Assembly (NCBI GenBank): GCA_903813345.2
Contig: CAIIXF020000011.1
Location: 22,861,754 to 22,925,753 of the forward strand
Length of the DNA: 64,000 nucleotides
Direction of reading: 5' to 3'
From: Owenia fusiformis
Lineage: Eukaryota; Annelida; Polychaeta; Sabellida; Oweniidae
Numbering within the stretch: position 1 is the stretch's first letter; every line of letters starts with the position of its first letter. Position numbers and translations under genes: made by a program. A model generated the notes under the pieces. It was not told the origin of the DNA. It searched no databases and saw only the letters and a list, made by a program, of their open reading frames with translations. Positions 34,823 through 46,095 of this stretch are shown piece after piece.

Positions 34823-36002
34823 GCTCACATGGTGTTGCTCAAAAGTGAATGGATAATGGCTAAAATGGCAGAGAAGAAACGGGTATAATTTTTTTCTGAT
34901 TTTTTGCAACAAAATTATTTCATATAACTACTCTTTACAGTGACATGGCTTTTTACAATGCAGGACACCTGAAATTATTTGTAAAGCTAGAAAATGGGCA
35001 AAAGTGAATTTTGCAAGACAAAATGGCGACCATTTTAAAAATAGGCAAGCTTTTGAACCAGTAGTCATAGGGGAGTTTTCTGTATTGATGTTGAACAAAA
35101 ATAAGTTAAAGCGGGAATCCTATTGACATGGTTTTAAGGCAAATAGTCCAAAAGTGGATTTCGCGAGAGAGATGGAGAAATCAAAGATAACTAAAATGGC
35201 TGAAAATAAAAAATGGATAAAATGTTTTGCGGATTTTTTGTAACAAAATTATTTCATAAAACTACTTTTTACAGTGAGATGGCTTTTTACAATGCAAGAA
35301 ACCTGAAATTATTTGTGAAGCTTGGAAATGGGTCAAAAGAGAATTTCGTGAAACAAAAATGGCAACCTAATTGAAAAAAGGCAAGCTTTTGAACCAGGGC
35401 TCAAAGGGGAGTTTTCTGTATTGATGTTGAACAAAAATAACTTAAAACTGGAATCCTATCGACAGAGGTTTTAAGTCAAATGGTCCAAAAGTGGATTTCG
35501 CGAGACAGATGGACAAATAAATGTTAACTAAAATGGCTTAAAATAAAAAAATCATTTTATACAACTACTCTTTACAGTGACATGGCTTTTTACAATGCAG
35601 GAAACCTGAAATTATTTGTAAAGCTAGGAAATGGGCCAAAAGTGAATTTCGCAAGACAAAAATGCCGACCATTTTGAAATAGGCGAGCTTTTGAACCAGG
35701 AGTCATAGGGAAGTTTTCTGTTTTGAAATCAAACAAAAATAAGTTAAAAGGGGAATCTTATCGACGCAGGTTTTAAAGCAAATGGTCCAAAAGTGAATTT
35801 GGCGAGGGCAAAATTGCGGCTATTTTGAAAATAGGGGAGCTTTTGAACCAGGAGTCATAGGGGGTTTTCTATATTGATGTTGAAAAAATGACTTAAAACG
35901 GGAATCCTATTGACAGAGGTTTTAAAACAGGCCAATATATTGTTGACAGCCAGACAGACAGACGGACAAGTGAGTAATTGCAATAGCTCACCATGTGAGC
36001 TA
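34823..36002 (+). mobile_element. second Helentron-like family (tandem core, RGAC repeat, 3' hairpin)
   Basis: The left end holds GCTCACATGGTG (34823-34834). The core has two ~335 bp monomers and a partial one (starts near 34857, 35188 and 35526), each with ACAAAATGGCGACCATTTT or a variant and AGCTTTTGAACCAG. A short AGACAGACGGAC microsatellite (35953-35969) precedes the terminal hairpin AGCTCAC-CAT-GTGAGCT (35986-36002), which pairs with the left end. The plan matches the first Helentron-like family although the end sequences differ. Confidence 0.5.
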
Positions 36003-36389
36003 AAAATGGCAAAATCGCCAAATTAAGTAGCACCAAATTTAAAATATTAATACTATTGAGTTGAGTGTAAATGTATCCAAACTCAATGCTGAATGTAGTG
36101 ATTAAATTGCCTGCATTGCACATTGTCAATAAAATTCAATGGTTTTCTCATATTTCATGTTGAGTTATCCTAAAGGCCTAATGCAAAATATGAAAAGTTT
36201 AATCACAAATCATTTAAATTATTACTTTTCATGATTTTATTAACTGTATTCAAGACATTTTTGAAAATGTGACTTTTGAAAAACATATAGAATCTATTAA
36301 AAGCGTCACCAAGTCAATGTTTTCGCTATAAATCAAGCAACAATGGTCTACACAACCGGTAATAATATAATAGGTCTTATATGTGTTAT

Positions 36390-36805
36390 TATAACAAAAC
36401 CAATGTCATTGCTGTTTTTTAAAAATAAGTTTCCAAATCTTAGATAGTATTAATCGAGAATTATTAAAATTGAACGGAGAGGGAGTGAAAGGAGGGGGGA
36501 GTAATATGTTTTGTAGGTGGAAGAATTTTCCACGATTTTGTGTATTTGAAAACTGATCTAGTAAGTAAGTAACAACTCGATGTTACAACTCTTTAAGAGT
36601 GAAAAATAGGGACATTTGGATTTATTGGAAATAAAGTCAAGTTACATCTCTTATCATATGTCTTATAGACATTACTCCCCCTTCTGTTCACTCCAGCTCC
36701 ATTCAATTTTTATTACTTTCGATTATTTTTTATATAACGTATCATAACAAATTTCACAAAACCAGCAATGACAATAGTTTTGTTATAAAATAATAACATT
36801 ACGTA
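36390..36805. repeat. hairpin element
   Basis: Arms 36390-36515 and 36680-36805 pair imperfectly (shared CCAATGTCATTGCTG against CAGCAATGACAATAG, and GGGGGAGTAAT against ATTACTCCCCC). The loop is ~165 bp. No protein is encoded. Confidence 0.6.
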
Positions 36806-37644
36806 CAAATATTTATAACAGATCCTGTAGATGACATTTACACATTTCAAATGTTAACATTCTCTTAAAAAATAAATCTTCCAGATTTGTTCTCTCACGA
36901 AAATCAGCTACCCCCCCCCCCCCTCCGCTCGTTTCTTCTAATCACTGTGCGTGATCATTATAGAAACAAACATTTAGAATTTGAAATCATTAAATAAATC
37001 TCTTAATGCCCCCATATAAACTTTAAACCATTGTGGCTAACTGTACTCTAATACTTGACACTATTATATTTTGGGATATTGAAACTTTGCGGCTATTATA
37101 TTTCGCTAATTTCAATTTCAATTTCACCATTTCCTGGATTTTGGCTATTTTCTGAGGATTTAAACAGGTGCATATGTTAGATCAATGCATTATCTCCAGG
37201 AAAAGCACTCATAGAGATGATAAAATAATTTCGACTTTGAGACTGGGAAGATGCAAACAGCCCATCTACATGAAATGTTGTTCTGATTTTCAACCCCTTC
37301 CACCCCTGCTTTTCAATTTTTGTTGCATCAATATGTTGCGTTTTGACACACAGTTAACCCCTTTAAAGGAATAAAAAATTATGATTTAATAGAGGTTGAG
37401 GTGCTACGTGCTGTTGTCCAAGATATGTTATTGTAAATCTTATCCAAATATGACAATGGGTAGGAGTAACACGTTTACATCAGGGAAAAATAAACCAGTG
37501 AAATCCATGAAATTAAATAGCCACAATATGGTGATTTTTCAAAATTCGTTAAATTTACCGGGATCAAGTGCAGTAAATCATGTCATAGTGATCCCAAGAA
37601 AACAACTTCACAAAAACTTCACTTTCTACCAATTTTTGAGAATG
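36806..37644. other. no recognisable gene
   Basis: This stretch has a 14-bp C run (about 36911-36924) and two plus-strand open frames of 68 and 84 codons without recognisable domains or splice context. I take the frames as chance. Confidence 0.4.
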
Positions 37645-37915
37645 AAATAAAATGTCTTTCCGAACCTTGTTGGAACAAAATAGCATATACAGCATGTTTT
37701 AGACAGACCTCTCATGTACAAAGGAATTTTTTGGTTGATTTTAAAAAAGTATTCAAAAAATTAAAACAAAATCCCCAAAAATAGATAAAAATCAAGACTT
37801 TTGAAATCAACCAAAATTTCCTTAGTACAATTACAATATTGAGAGACCTAAACATGTTGTGTTTATGTTGTTTTGTTCAAATGAGGTACGGAAGGATGTT
37901 TCATTTCACTCTGGA
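37645..37915. repeat. hairpin element
   Basis: Arms of ~95 bp (37645-37745 and 37800-37915) share GGTTGATTTT and CATGTTTTAGACAGACCTCT (imperfectly) around an A-rich loop. It is a compact MITE-like palindrome inside the 13.1 kb element. Confidence 0.55.
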
Positions 37916-38264
37916 AACGTAATACCAAGAACAAAACAAGTGTTTGGTTTGTTTTCTAAAACAATATAGATGAAAGTATATATATTTTTTTCAAATTATA
38001 TTGTTACCATTCAAAAGATGACCATGTAATTGACGATGTTTTAAATTTTTAGATTTTTTTATGACTGGTTTAAGAGAAAAGTGTGTTCAAAAAGTTCTCC
38101 ATATCGAATCCACTCCTTTGCTTCAAATTTTCACACATGTTACATGGTAAGAAGTTCTAAAGCTGATTAACATTTTGCACTCTGGCAGCCATCTTGGAAG
38201 TTTTTAGAAAAATTTGGTCATCCTCACACTGGTATCGAAAGATTTGTCCGTTGTGACGGAGCAT

Positions 38265-41200
38265 GTTATTTTTCATAAAAACACTAAAAAAACATACAAT
38301 TTATTTTTTAACTCATATGTTTCATTATCACGGTGACCAAGAGTTAACAGTGCAAATCGGCCCGGTCGTGTTTTTTTTAACTCTTTAGTCGTGTTTTTTT
38401 GAAAATTTGAGAGGTAGGTTGATAAATTTGGTCATGAAATTGCTGTCACTTGACTTTATGTAAAAGTAAGTAATTTATATTGCTTTCCATACTATATATC
38501 TTAACTTCAGGTATTCGTAAACGTGTTATTTGCACGAATCGTATGCTATAGTCTTGTTATATCGGGAAATGAGCAGTTCTGTCAGTGTTATACATATTTT
38601 TGCCTGAAAATCACTTGCCTGACTTGTATTCAATGAATACATCGATTCATAAGGGAAGCATTCACAATATGTGCGAAAATCAAAAGTTAGAAGAGCTTAA
38701 ATAAGTAGCAATTGACCGAATAATATTTTTTAGATTAAACTCTTTAGACGTGTTGAAAAGATTGCGGTTAATGACGTTGACCTGTTAGTGAAACGTTCTA
38801 GACGTGTAGAGACATTGAGGTTTAACGATTTGGAAGTGGGAAACAGCACAATTAACATTATGTATTTCCCAAAAAATGATCTCAATGTGGAAGAAGTTGT
38901 TGTCTGAGTGACACCATCTTAATTATAAATGATTAACAATAATCAAATGTACGACATAATATGTCAAGATTGATCTATGGGATCACTACCGAATTTGATA
39001 CTTAATCAAAATGGTTAGAATCAGACACGCATAGTTAATGCAAGCGAGCTTTGCCTCGTCGCTCGTCATTTTGAAAATTTTACCAGTCATATTATTTTTT
39101 AATTGCCCTGTCGTTCATTAAATGGCTCGTTGCTATTTTTGAATTTGCCTCAGATACGTTTTAAAACGTCCCTATTGGCTTTAAACTCACTTTTCCCTGT
39201 CATGAACGTAAATAAATTTATTTAAAATGAGAGGAAATGTTTAGTTTATGATGCTCTACATGTAAATGCATATATATGATCACCTAATGTAAGGAATAAC
39301 TCCACCGTTATTAAAATTGTATGCTCAATATCTATTAGGTTTGCCTCAGGATTTTTAACAATTTGATTCGATGTTATTCCCTAATTCGCCTCACACAATG
39401 CAATACAATTTCAATTTTAATTTTCAAATTGCAATAGGTAAAAAACGCTACATATGCTGCTATCGTTCTATGAGTGATCTATGAACTGTACTGTAACATA
39501 GTTTTCTAGCGAATTAAATTACAACATCTGTTGATCTTGTTAAATCATATATCTGTCTTTTTTATTTATTCTTATTTATTCATATCTTGACTACAAATTA
39601 CAATAAACGGGTGACACATAATGTATATTCCCGTGTTTATACTAATACATGAACAGATGGTGGGGATCTGCTTGTGTAATAATGCATACTATTTGTTTCT
39701 GGTTAATAGTGTGTGTCGCACTAGGCCCGCAAATTATTATAAAACCAACATAAACTATAAATTATATTATTGATTAAGAAGATACTTTTTGAGTTTTAAC
39801 TTCTAGCAGAAATACGAGATAGTAAGAATTTAGTTTTTCAATTTATTTTAGTACTAGATCGTGGATAGGGATGTCAATTCTGAACAGATCAGTCGGATGA
39901 ACCTTCTCATAATGTTCAAGTATTCTTATGAGCACTTTTGAAAGAGCACGCGTGGCACTTATTCCGAGGAACTGAAATTACAAAATATGTGAATAGTCAT
40001 GTAGTACAAACACTTATCTTCAAAGTACTAATACGATTATTTTCAGAAGCACAGACAAATTATTAAGCAACAAAACATGGTCAATGTGAACAATATTACA
40101 AGACAATTCAAAGTCGTTAATTTTATCACGTCTAAAACGTTATCTTTACAATTCCAAAACGTTAACATGCTTATTATAAGACACGTCCATGACGTTATAT
40201 TGTCCCTTCTCCATAGTTAACTCCACTTTCTACATTTACGGTCATTTATGGCAATTTTAAGATAAATACAGTTAAAATATTTATACGATATTTAGAGTAG
40301 TGAATATTATTCCACGTTGTTGAATGGATTGTCTGTTTAAACTTGATTAAATAACACTAAATGCAAATTAAGTACATATTTCTGGCACTTTTGGTATATA
40401 ATTGCGATTGATATGAAGTATGATGGATTTATCCCCAAAATAGATTCGTGGGTATGAAGAAGAACATCTTAGGTAGAAGTCAAGATATGTAAGTTTGTAA
40501 AATATAGAATATTCTTACCATTTTGCTCCATTCTATCGAATGTCGCATCCCATGTTCTTACAAAACACGACTAAAGAGTTTAAAAAAACACGACCGGGCC
40601 GATTTGCACTGTTAACTCTTGGTCACCGTGATTATCAGATTATATCAAAGAATTAACTTACATGATACATTGATTGAAATACAATTCCATTCAATTCCAT
40701 AACGCTAGGAGTAAAAGCTATTGAAAATGGCGCCACCTGGTTAGTATCAAACTCTAAAATGTTCCATTTCTTTTTTAACTTTGCAATGGCACGATATAGT
40801 GACAAAGTAACATTTACATATGTTTTCAGCATAACTCTGAAGGTATTGATAAAATAATTGATGTATTTGGTCTATTTAATTTCTTTTATAAAAAATAATG
40901 TTTAATTTTTCGTCCACTGTGAGGGAGCAGTTGCAAATACAAACTGCCCGTCACACAGCGGACAAAAACTTTTAAACATTATTTTTTATGAAAAATTAAA
41001 AAGACCCAATACATCCATATCTCATTAATACATTCAGAGTTATGCTGAAAACATATGTAAATATTATTGTGTCACTATATCATGCCATTTAAAAGTTAAA
41101 AAAGAAATGGTTCATTTTAGATTTTGATACTCTTGTGCCATTTTCTGTTAGCTTTTGTTCTTAGCGTCACTGAACTTCAAATAGAAGTGAAGCTTATCCG

Positions 41201-41310
41201 CAATGATATATTATAATATGCATTGCATGGAGTAGGTTATTTTCTTTGATTAAACGAAACATATGAGTTAAAAAATAAATTGTGAAGTATTCTTAATGTT
41301 TTTATGAAAA
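38265..41310. repeat. large hairpin element carrying a nested TIR element
   Basis: The left arm is 38265-38328 plus 40636-40925, and the right arm is 40945-41310. The two share AATTTATTTTTTAACTCATA, CATATGTTTTCAGCATAACT and ATAAAAAATAATGTTTAA. The centre near 40935 carries GTCCRCTGTG..GGG words on both sides. The left arm is interrupted by the element at 38329-40630, which is missing from the right arm. Confidence 0.65.
38329..40630. mobile_element. Transib/RAG-signal-like TIR element, 2.3 kb
   Basis: The inverted ends are ~72 bp and nearly identical, starting CACGGTGACCAAGAGTTAAC. Both sides are flanked by a perfect 5-bp duplication ATTAT (38324-38328 and 40631-40635). The uninterrupted right arm of the surrounding hairpin gives an approximate empty site. 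CAC-starting ends with 5-bp duplications fit Transib and ProtoRAG elements; CACGGTG differs from the RAG heptamer CACAGTG at one position. TTTAGACGTG-like words lie forward in the left half and inverted in the right half. No transposase is encoded. Superfamily is inferred from ends only. Confidence 0.6.
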
Positions 41311-41829
41311 ACAAATTTGATATCATTCATAGAAAAAGAAAAAAATTGAAAAAACTGATTTGAAAAGCGATCTATTCTCCTTTTTATGATTGCCATTTTT
41401 GTTTCAGAGAATTTTCTAAAAGTTCATAGATTGTACCTGTTAGAGCATTATATTGGGCACATTTCTGAAAAATTCAAAAGATTTTGTTCAGTGACCTTCC
41501 CTATTTCCTACTTTTAGCTATTTTTCAGTCACATTTTCAAAGGGCTGAAAAGGTTATTTCATCATGTTCAGGGTCATTCTGACCATGCACATTGTGATTC
41601 TGGTCCTGTAATTGATATGTGAAAATAGTTAAATTGACTGGAGGTCAAAACAGAACTCTGTTATCTTTGTTCAAAAAATCTCTAAAAATGCCAAAATTTT
41701 TGTCACTTCCTGTTTCGTCATTTCCTGTTAAGTATCATGGCACCTTAATGTCGGATAACTAGTTAGTAATTTCAATACTGGCAAATACTCAATTCCATTG
41801 ATGAACCGGCATTAATGGATTACTGTTAG

Positions 41830-43000
41830 CCTCTCAAAAGCCCTTGAGCAAAAGGTCCTTTTTTGAATATCAGTGACCATCTTTAAAATTTCTTCAAGAG
41901 CAAAGCTCCTTTGTCCCTAGATCACAGTGTTATAGCATGACGGTTACGTGAAGGCGATTTGCAAAACTTTGCGGTAACGATAACAAAAAATGGCGGATGG
42001 GAAAGGCAGCATGTCCTCTTTCTCGCCTGTAAGCAATATTCACAGATAAGATTTCCTTTTAAACTAGTTCCATTCGGTGACGTATATATGGATGGTTATA
42101 AAGACCGGGTCAAATCTGCCAGGTGGTCTACAAGAAACAGAATATAAGCTGTATACCTAACGACTGAGATATCAAAGTTCATAATTTTTTGTCCATTCTC
42201 GTGTTTTCTCAGTACATGTGCCTCAGAACCACTCAAAGTATTAACTGTAAGTAAACTGTGTATAAACAAGGCAAAAAATGACAAATCCAGAACAGGAACA
42301 TGGAGAATATCGTAAATAATAAGGTTTCAAACGCAATGTCGCAAAGTGTAAAAGATAGCAATGAAGAGATTAAGGATCAAGTACATGTACTGATGAAGAT
42401 GACAAAATTAATACATTATTATGGCTTGAGTATATAGAACATATTAAGTGGTTTCCAATGCTCAATTGGCTTTGTATGATTGTATGTAGGTTACATCTAT
42501 ATACCCCAAGGTTTTTAGGCAATTTTATGTAGACCATGCCCTAACAACAAAAATAAACAAATTACTAAATTTTGTGTAGTTTTGAATTTCAAACTCGACA
42601 GTTTTTCTCTTATTTCATGCTATCCCCAGGAATTAATTTGCAAAGACTACCTTCAAAATATACATTACTGAATGCATCACCGAATGCAACACTTACATAA
42701 ATCGTTCATCCTTTCATTGATACACAGTAAAAGTAGAAAATAATGCACCAACCTTAGTTTCTCTTCCATCGTAGCCATTTTATTGGATAAATCAGTTAAC
42801 GTAGCCGTCCAACCTCGTTTTCAGAGGTGGCGTAACCGTCATGCTATAACACCGTGTAGATTGTGCATTAGCATATAACCAACCAACCAGCCAGCCATAT
42901 AAAACTTGTATTGTATTTGGTATTTAGATTCAGATTGATCAAAGATTGCATTTTTACAAAAAATGGTGGCCATTTGAAATGAGCAGACATGAAAATATTC
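41830..43000 (+). repeat. Helentron-like core fragment split by an insertion
   Basis: 41860-41922 (CTTCAAGAGCAAAGCTCCTT, TGTCCCTAG) continues after the insert as CATTAGCATATAA and AATGGTGGCCATTTGAAAT, following the order of the family's core monomer. It provides the pre-insertion context for the 934-bp element at 41923. Confidence 0.6.
41923..42856. mobile_element. Transib/RAG-signal-like TIR element, 934 bp
   Basis: The left end is CACAGTGTTATAGCATGACG and the right end (inverted) CACGGTGTTATAGCATGACG. Matching continues through GTTACG, giving ~26 bp TIRs. The flanking 5-bp duplication is TAGAT on both sides (41918-41922 and 42857-42861). The left terminal heptamer equals the RAG signal heptamer; no nonamer-like ACAAAAACC is seen at the usual 12- or 23-bp spacing. 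Internally AAAATGGCGGATGGG on the left mirrors a related word on the right. A 62-codon open frame is not recognisable. Confidence 0.65.
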
Positions 43001-44036
43001 CCTTTGATAGATGAAAATATAGCCCCCTCCATCAAAAATATTAGAATTAGGTCAGGCCTTTTTGGAAGAAATGAAGCTAGCCTGATGAAAGCCTTTTGAC
43101 AAAAGTTCAAGCTTTCAACTCAAAGCCAAATCTGAAAAATCATCAAAATATTTTGAAATAAAAAACTGATTAATTATTCACATTTCATATCAGTTTTCTA
43201 TGAACTTTATTTAGATCTATAATTTTATTTGGGCAATAACAATAACAAACATAATTTCAATACATACTTACATAATGTTGATCAGGAAGATCTATTCAAT
43301 AGCCTAACATTTTTCCCTCAAAGATTTTCTGCCAAGGCTGTGTCTTGTGTATCTGTCTGCTGATGACTCATCAAACAAACAGGGTCAAAGGTCAACATGT
43401 CAACAAAACTTCTTGTGTCATGGCAACCAAGCATATGACAAGCAGAAAGCAGTGTAAGATACAGAATTCTCAGAAATATGTGTCATCAAACAAACCATGT
43501 AAACAAAGCTTGTGCCATGACAACCAAGGTCATAAGTATTAGCAGACAGCAGGAAGCAAAAGACCAAAAGACTGACTGATGTGATTTTAGAACAAAATTG
43601 TTGCAGAATTTGGGGTATGTTTTCATGATATTATATAAATTATTATTTTTTGAATATAAACAACTAATATGCATAACATAATTTAAAATATCTTAGAATA
43701 TTTAAGAATGAGCTAATGATACTGCAAGATCAATCTTCAACTAAAATCTGGGACAAAAATTGTCAGAATTGAAAAACTGAAAATGGGCCTAGGAAAGCTA
43801 TTGGAAATTGAAATTATTCTTAAGACATTTGTCATGTTGTTCAGGCTTATTGAGCTACTGATACAACTTAAAGATTACAGTTGAGCTGGATGGAATTTGG
43901 GGTAAATATGAAATAGCTTGTGTTCCATTCATTGCTGAAAAAAATTACAGTTTTGTCTTTTGTGATTTTCAGAATGCTGGAAAGGTGTCAAAGGCTAAGC
44001 TTAGATGCATTAGCCAGTTGCTAAAAACATACTTAC
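43001..44036. other. interior of the 13.1 kb element, nothing firm
   Basis: No tandem or inverted repeats stand out. Short frames on both strands lack recognisable content; one on the minus strand (43486-43674) is hydrophobic by chance composition. Confidence 0.4.
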
Positions 44037-44135
44037 CACTTGACTCCCAATTAGAAGATGGAATAGTGATTCTGTGGACCTAAACTGTTTTTCATGTTGT
44101 GACTGTAGCGAGTAGGCCTCGTATACCCTCTTCAC
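44037..44135 (-). other. exon-like segment inside the 13.1 kb element
   Basis: A 99-bp open segment on the minus strand is bounded by a CCAG acceptor and a GTAAGT donor, both phase 0. It reads KRVYEAYSLQSQHEKQF, then STESLFHLLIGSQ. Composition is less AT-rich than the surroundings. It lies ~165 bp inside the right TIR. It could be a captured host exon or an exon of a lost transposase gene; I do not recognise the family, and no partner exon was found. Confidence 0.25.
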
Positions 44136-44299
44136 CTGGATCGGTATTGATGTTTGCATGCTGAGGACCTTGATATAACAATACAACCATATGTTTCCTC
44201 GTGACATTCATCAAAGGAAACTTTTGCCGTACTCTACGTATGTACATGTGTATATAGGAACTATGTATAGTCATATACATTGATTACGTCCACCAGTTG

Positions 44300-45351
44300 A
44301 TATTCTGACACAAGCGTCTCTTCCAATCAATCAATTTGTCATAGTGAAAATCACTTGATGAGGAATTTTACACAAACAACCAAAACCCTCAAATTCCTCA
44401 TGGGAGCCAAGGATAGCTACTACTACATGTCATAGTTACATCTGGATTACAACATGTACAATGGAGTAACCTGTTGTAGTTAAGAGCTCGGGAAATCTGT
44501 GGATACTTCAAGTCAACATAGGAGCTCCAAATAATAACACTACTGCACTAGGCCACTGGGTGACAATAAATTCAAGTCAAAACCAAAATAAAATACTTGA
44601 CAACAAAATACAATCACCATGTTTATACAGTGTACTTATTAAATTAATAATAATAATATATTAATAATAAAAATAGTGCATATATTAAATAAAAAGTGGG
44701 ATTATTAAAAATAAATACAAACTATAGATAGTAGAAAGTAAACTTTTGTTTATTCATTGCTGTACTGACTCTTGTAATATTTGTTCAGTTGGTAGAAAAT
44801 TAAAACTTTTTTCTTCAAAATCCACAGAGCATTTAAATAATGAGCCAAAAGACTAAAAAAATAATGCTGGAATAAAATTAACATAAATTTTTTTGGACTT
44901 TATTTTTCCCCTGTTTTTATGTCAACACCAGAGACGTTGACATATTATTCTTCCTGGCAGTGGAATAATGATATTTGTAACAAATTCCATGCCCAGTTCA
45001 ATATTTATATGTGACATGACCCTTTTAACAAGTTCTATGTAGTGCATAACTTCTGTAGCAAATTTTAAGCCCGGCATAAATTTTGGAACAAATTTTATGC
45101 CCGGCATAAATTTTGAAACAAATTTTATGCCCGGCATAAATTTTGGAACAAATTTTGTGCCCGGCATAAATTTTGGAACAAATTTTATGCCCGGCATAAA
45201 TTTTGGAACAAATTTCCAAAATTTTATGCCCGGCATAAATTTTGGAACAAATTTTATGCCCGGCATAAATTTTGGTCAAATCAAATTCATAAAATAGTGG
45301 AACTATATATTCTCATTATTTGATCAATTCTCATTTCAAAAAAAAGGGTGT
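44300..45351 (-). repeat. right TIR of the 13.1 kb element
   Basis: Inverted counterpart of the left TIR. The outer ~75 bp are identical to it; the 30-bp palindromic units (TTTATGCCCGGCATAAA cores, 45060-45275) number about seven, with one spacing irregularity at 45205-45222. The inner ~850 bp align imperfectly (shared CAACAGGTTACTC and TCAAGTATTTTA). Confidence 0.75.
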
Positions 45352-46095
45352 TTTGTGAAGAAAATTGTTAAAAACAGAAGTCTTCACTGGAGCATCTCTA
45401 TAAATGAACAGAGGACCTGGTTTAAAAGATCTTATGTTCAGGTACAACTTCATATGTAATACTGGACAACAAGAAGGTAATTGAGAATTAATTGATATCG
45501 TAGCAGGAGATGAGCTATGTTTAAAATGCGGAAAGGTAATGGTGAAAAAGGCTTCATCAGGAGAGAATTTAATACTTTCTAACTGTAAGTTGTGTCCAGC
45601 GGAAGTACTTGTCATCTCACTACTTCTTAGTAAGCCAAAAAAGGCTGTAGATAACATAGCTCTGTACAAGACTTGAGCAAAAGGGTCAAACTCTACTTCA
45701 GAAGTTTTAGAAATCATTTTTTCTAACAAGGCTATGTTGATTGGCAATCTAGTGTCTATGGTAGGATTTTGTTTACAAAAACCGGAAACTATTTGAGAGA
45801 CTACATAAGAAGTAGTGGGATCCTTGAAATTGTTAATTTTGTGAAAATATGATATACCTGACAGAATTGACTTGATTGAATTAGGGGCATACTTTTTTAA
45901 ACGAAGATGTGCTGCGAAAAGGCTAGCAGAGGCTGGGGTTAGAGGAAATTCACCTATACCTGTCTGGGAGTTGAACTGTACTAATAAATCCCATGCTCTT
46001 TCATATGACTTTCTGGTAGACGGGGCTTGGGCAGCTTGAAGTGCTTCTAAAACGATAGTGTCCAATTGTGAGGTAAATACTGATCTGGTACACAT
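45352..46095 (-). pseudogene. Ngaro-like element: tyrosine recombinase, proximal part
   Basis: The N-terminal core-binding part (APSTRKSYERAWDLLVQF, then LRLKKYAPNSIKSILSGISY) and the first catalytic region (MLSTAFFGLLRSSEM, with the conserved Arg) are recognisable. The recombinase integrates the circular cDNA. Its start overlaps the end of the RT-RNase H gene in another frame, as is common in the group. The nested 13.1 kb element separates it from the distal part. Confidence 0.8.

Larger units (their letters stand above)
32239..45351. mobile_element. 13.1 kb non-coding DNA element with ~1 kb TIRs and nested cargo
   Basis: The two ends are inverted copies starting ACACCCTTTTTTTTGAAATG. The outer ~80 bp are identical, followed by arrays of a 30-bp palindromic unit, then ~800 bp of recognisable but diverged similarity. 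The flanks TTTGTA (32233-32238) and TTTGTG (45352-45357) look like a 6-bp target duplication with one mismatch. The ~11 kb interior has no long open frame. It holds a TACAGG-type MITE, a Helentron-like array, hairpin elements and two elements with CACRGTG ends. It lies in the recombinase region of a very young Ngaro-like element, so it transposed recently. Superfamily is unknown: the target size fits several groups and no transposase is seen. It has no virus-like genes. Confidence 0.75.

Noticed and set aside
37168-37650. Two neighbouring open frames of 68 and 84 codons
   Set aside because: No domain, no splice context, composition like the surrounding AT-rich DNA.
32239-45351. Polinton/Maverick as an explanation for the long-TIR insert
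   Set aside because: The 6-bp target would fit, but the ends do not start AG, and no polymerase, integrase, capsid or protease gene is recognisable.
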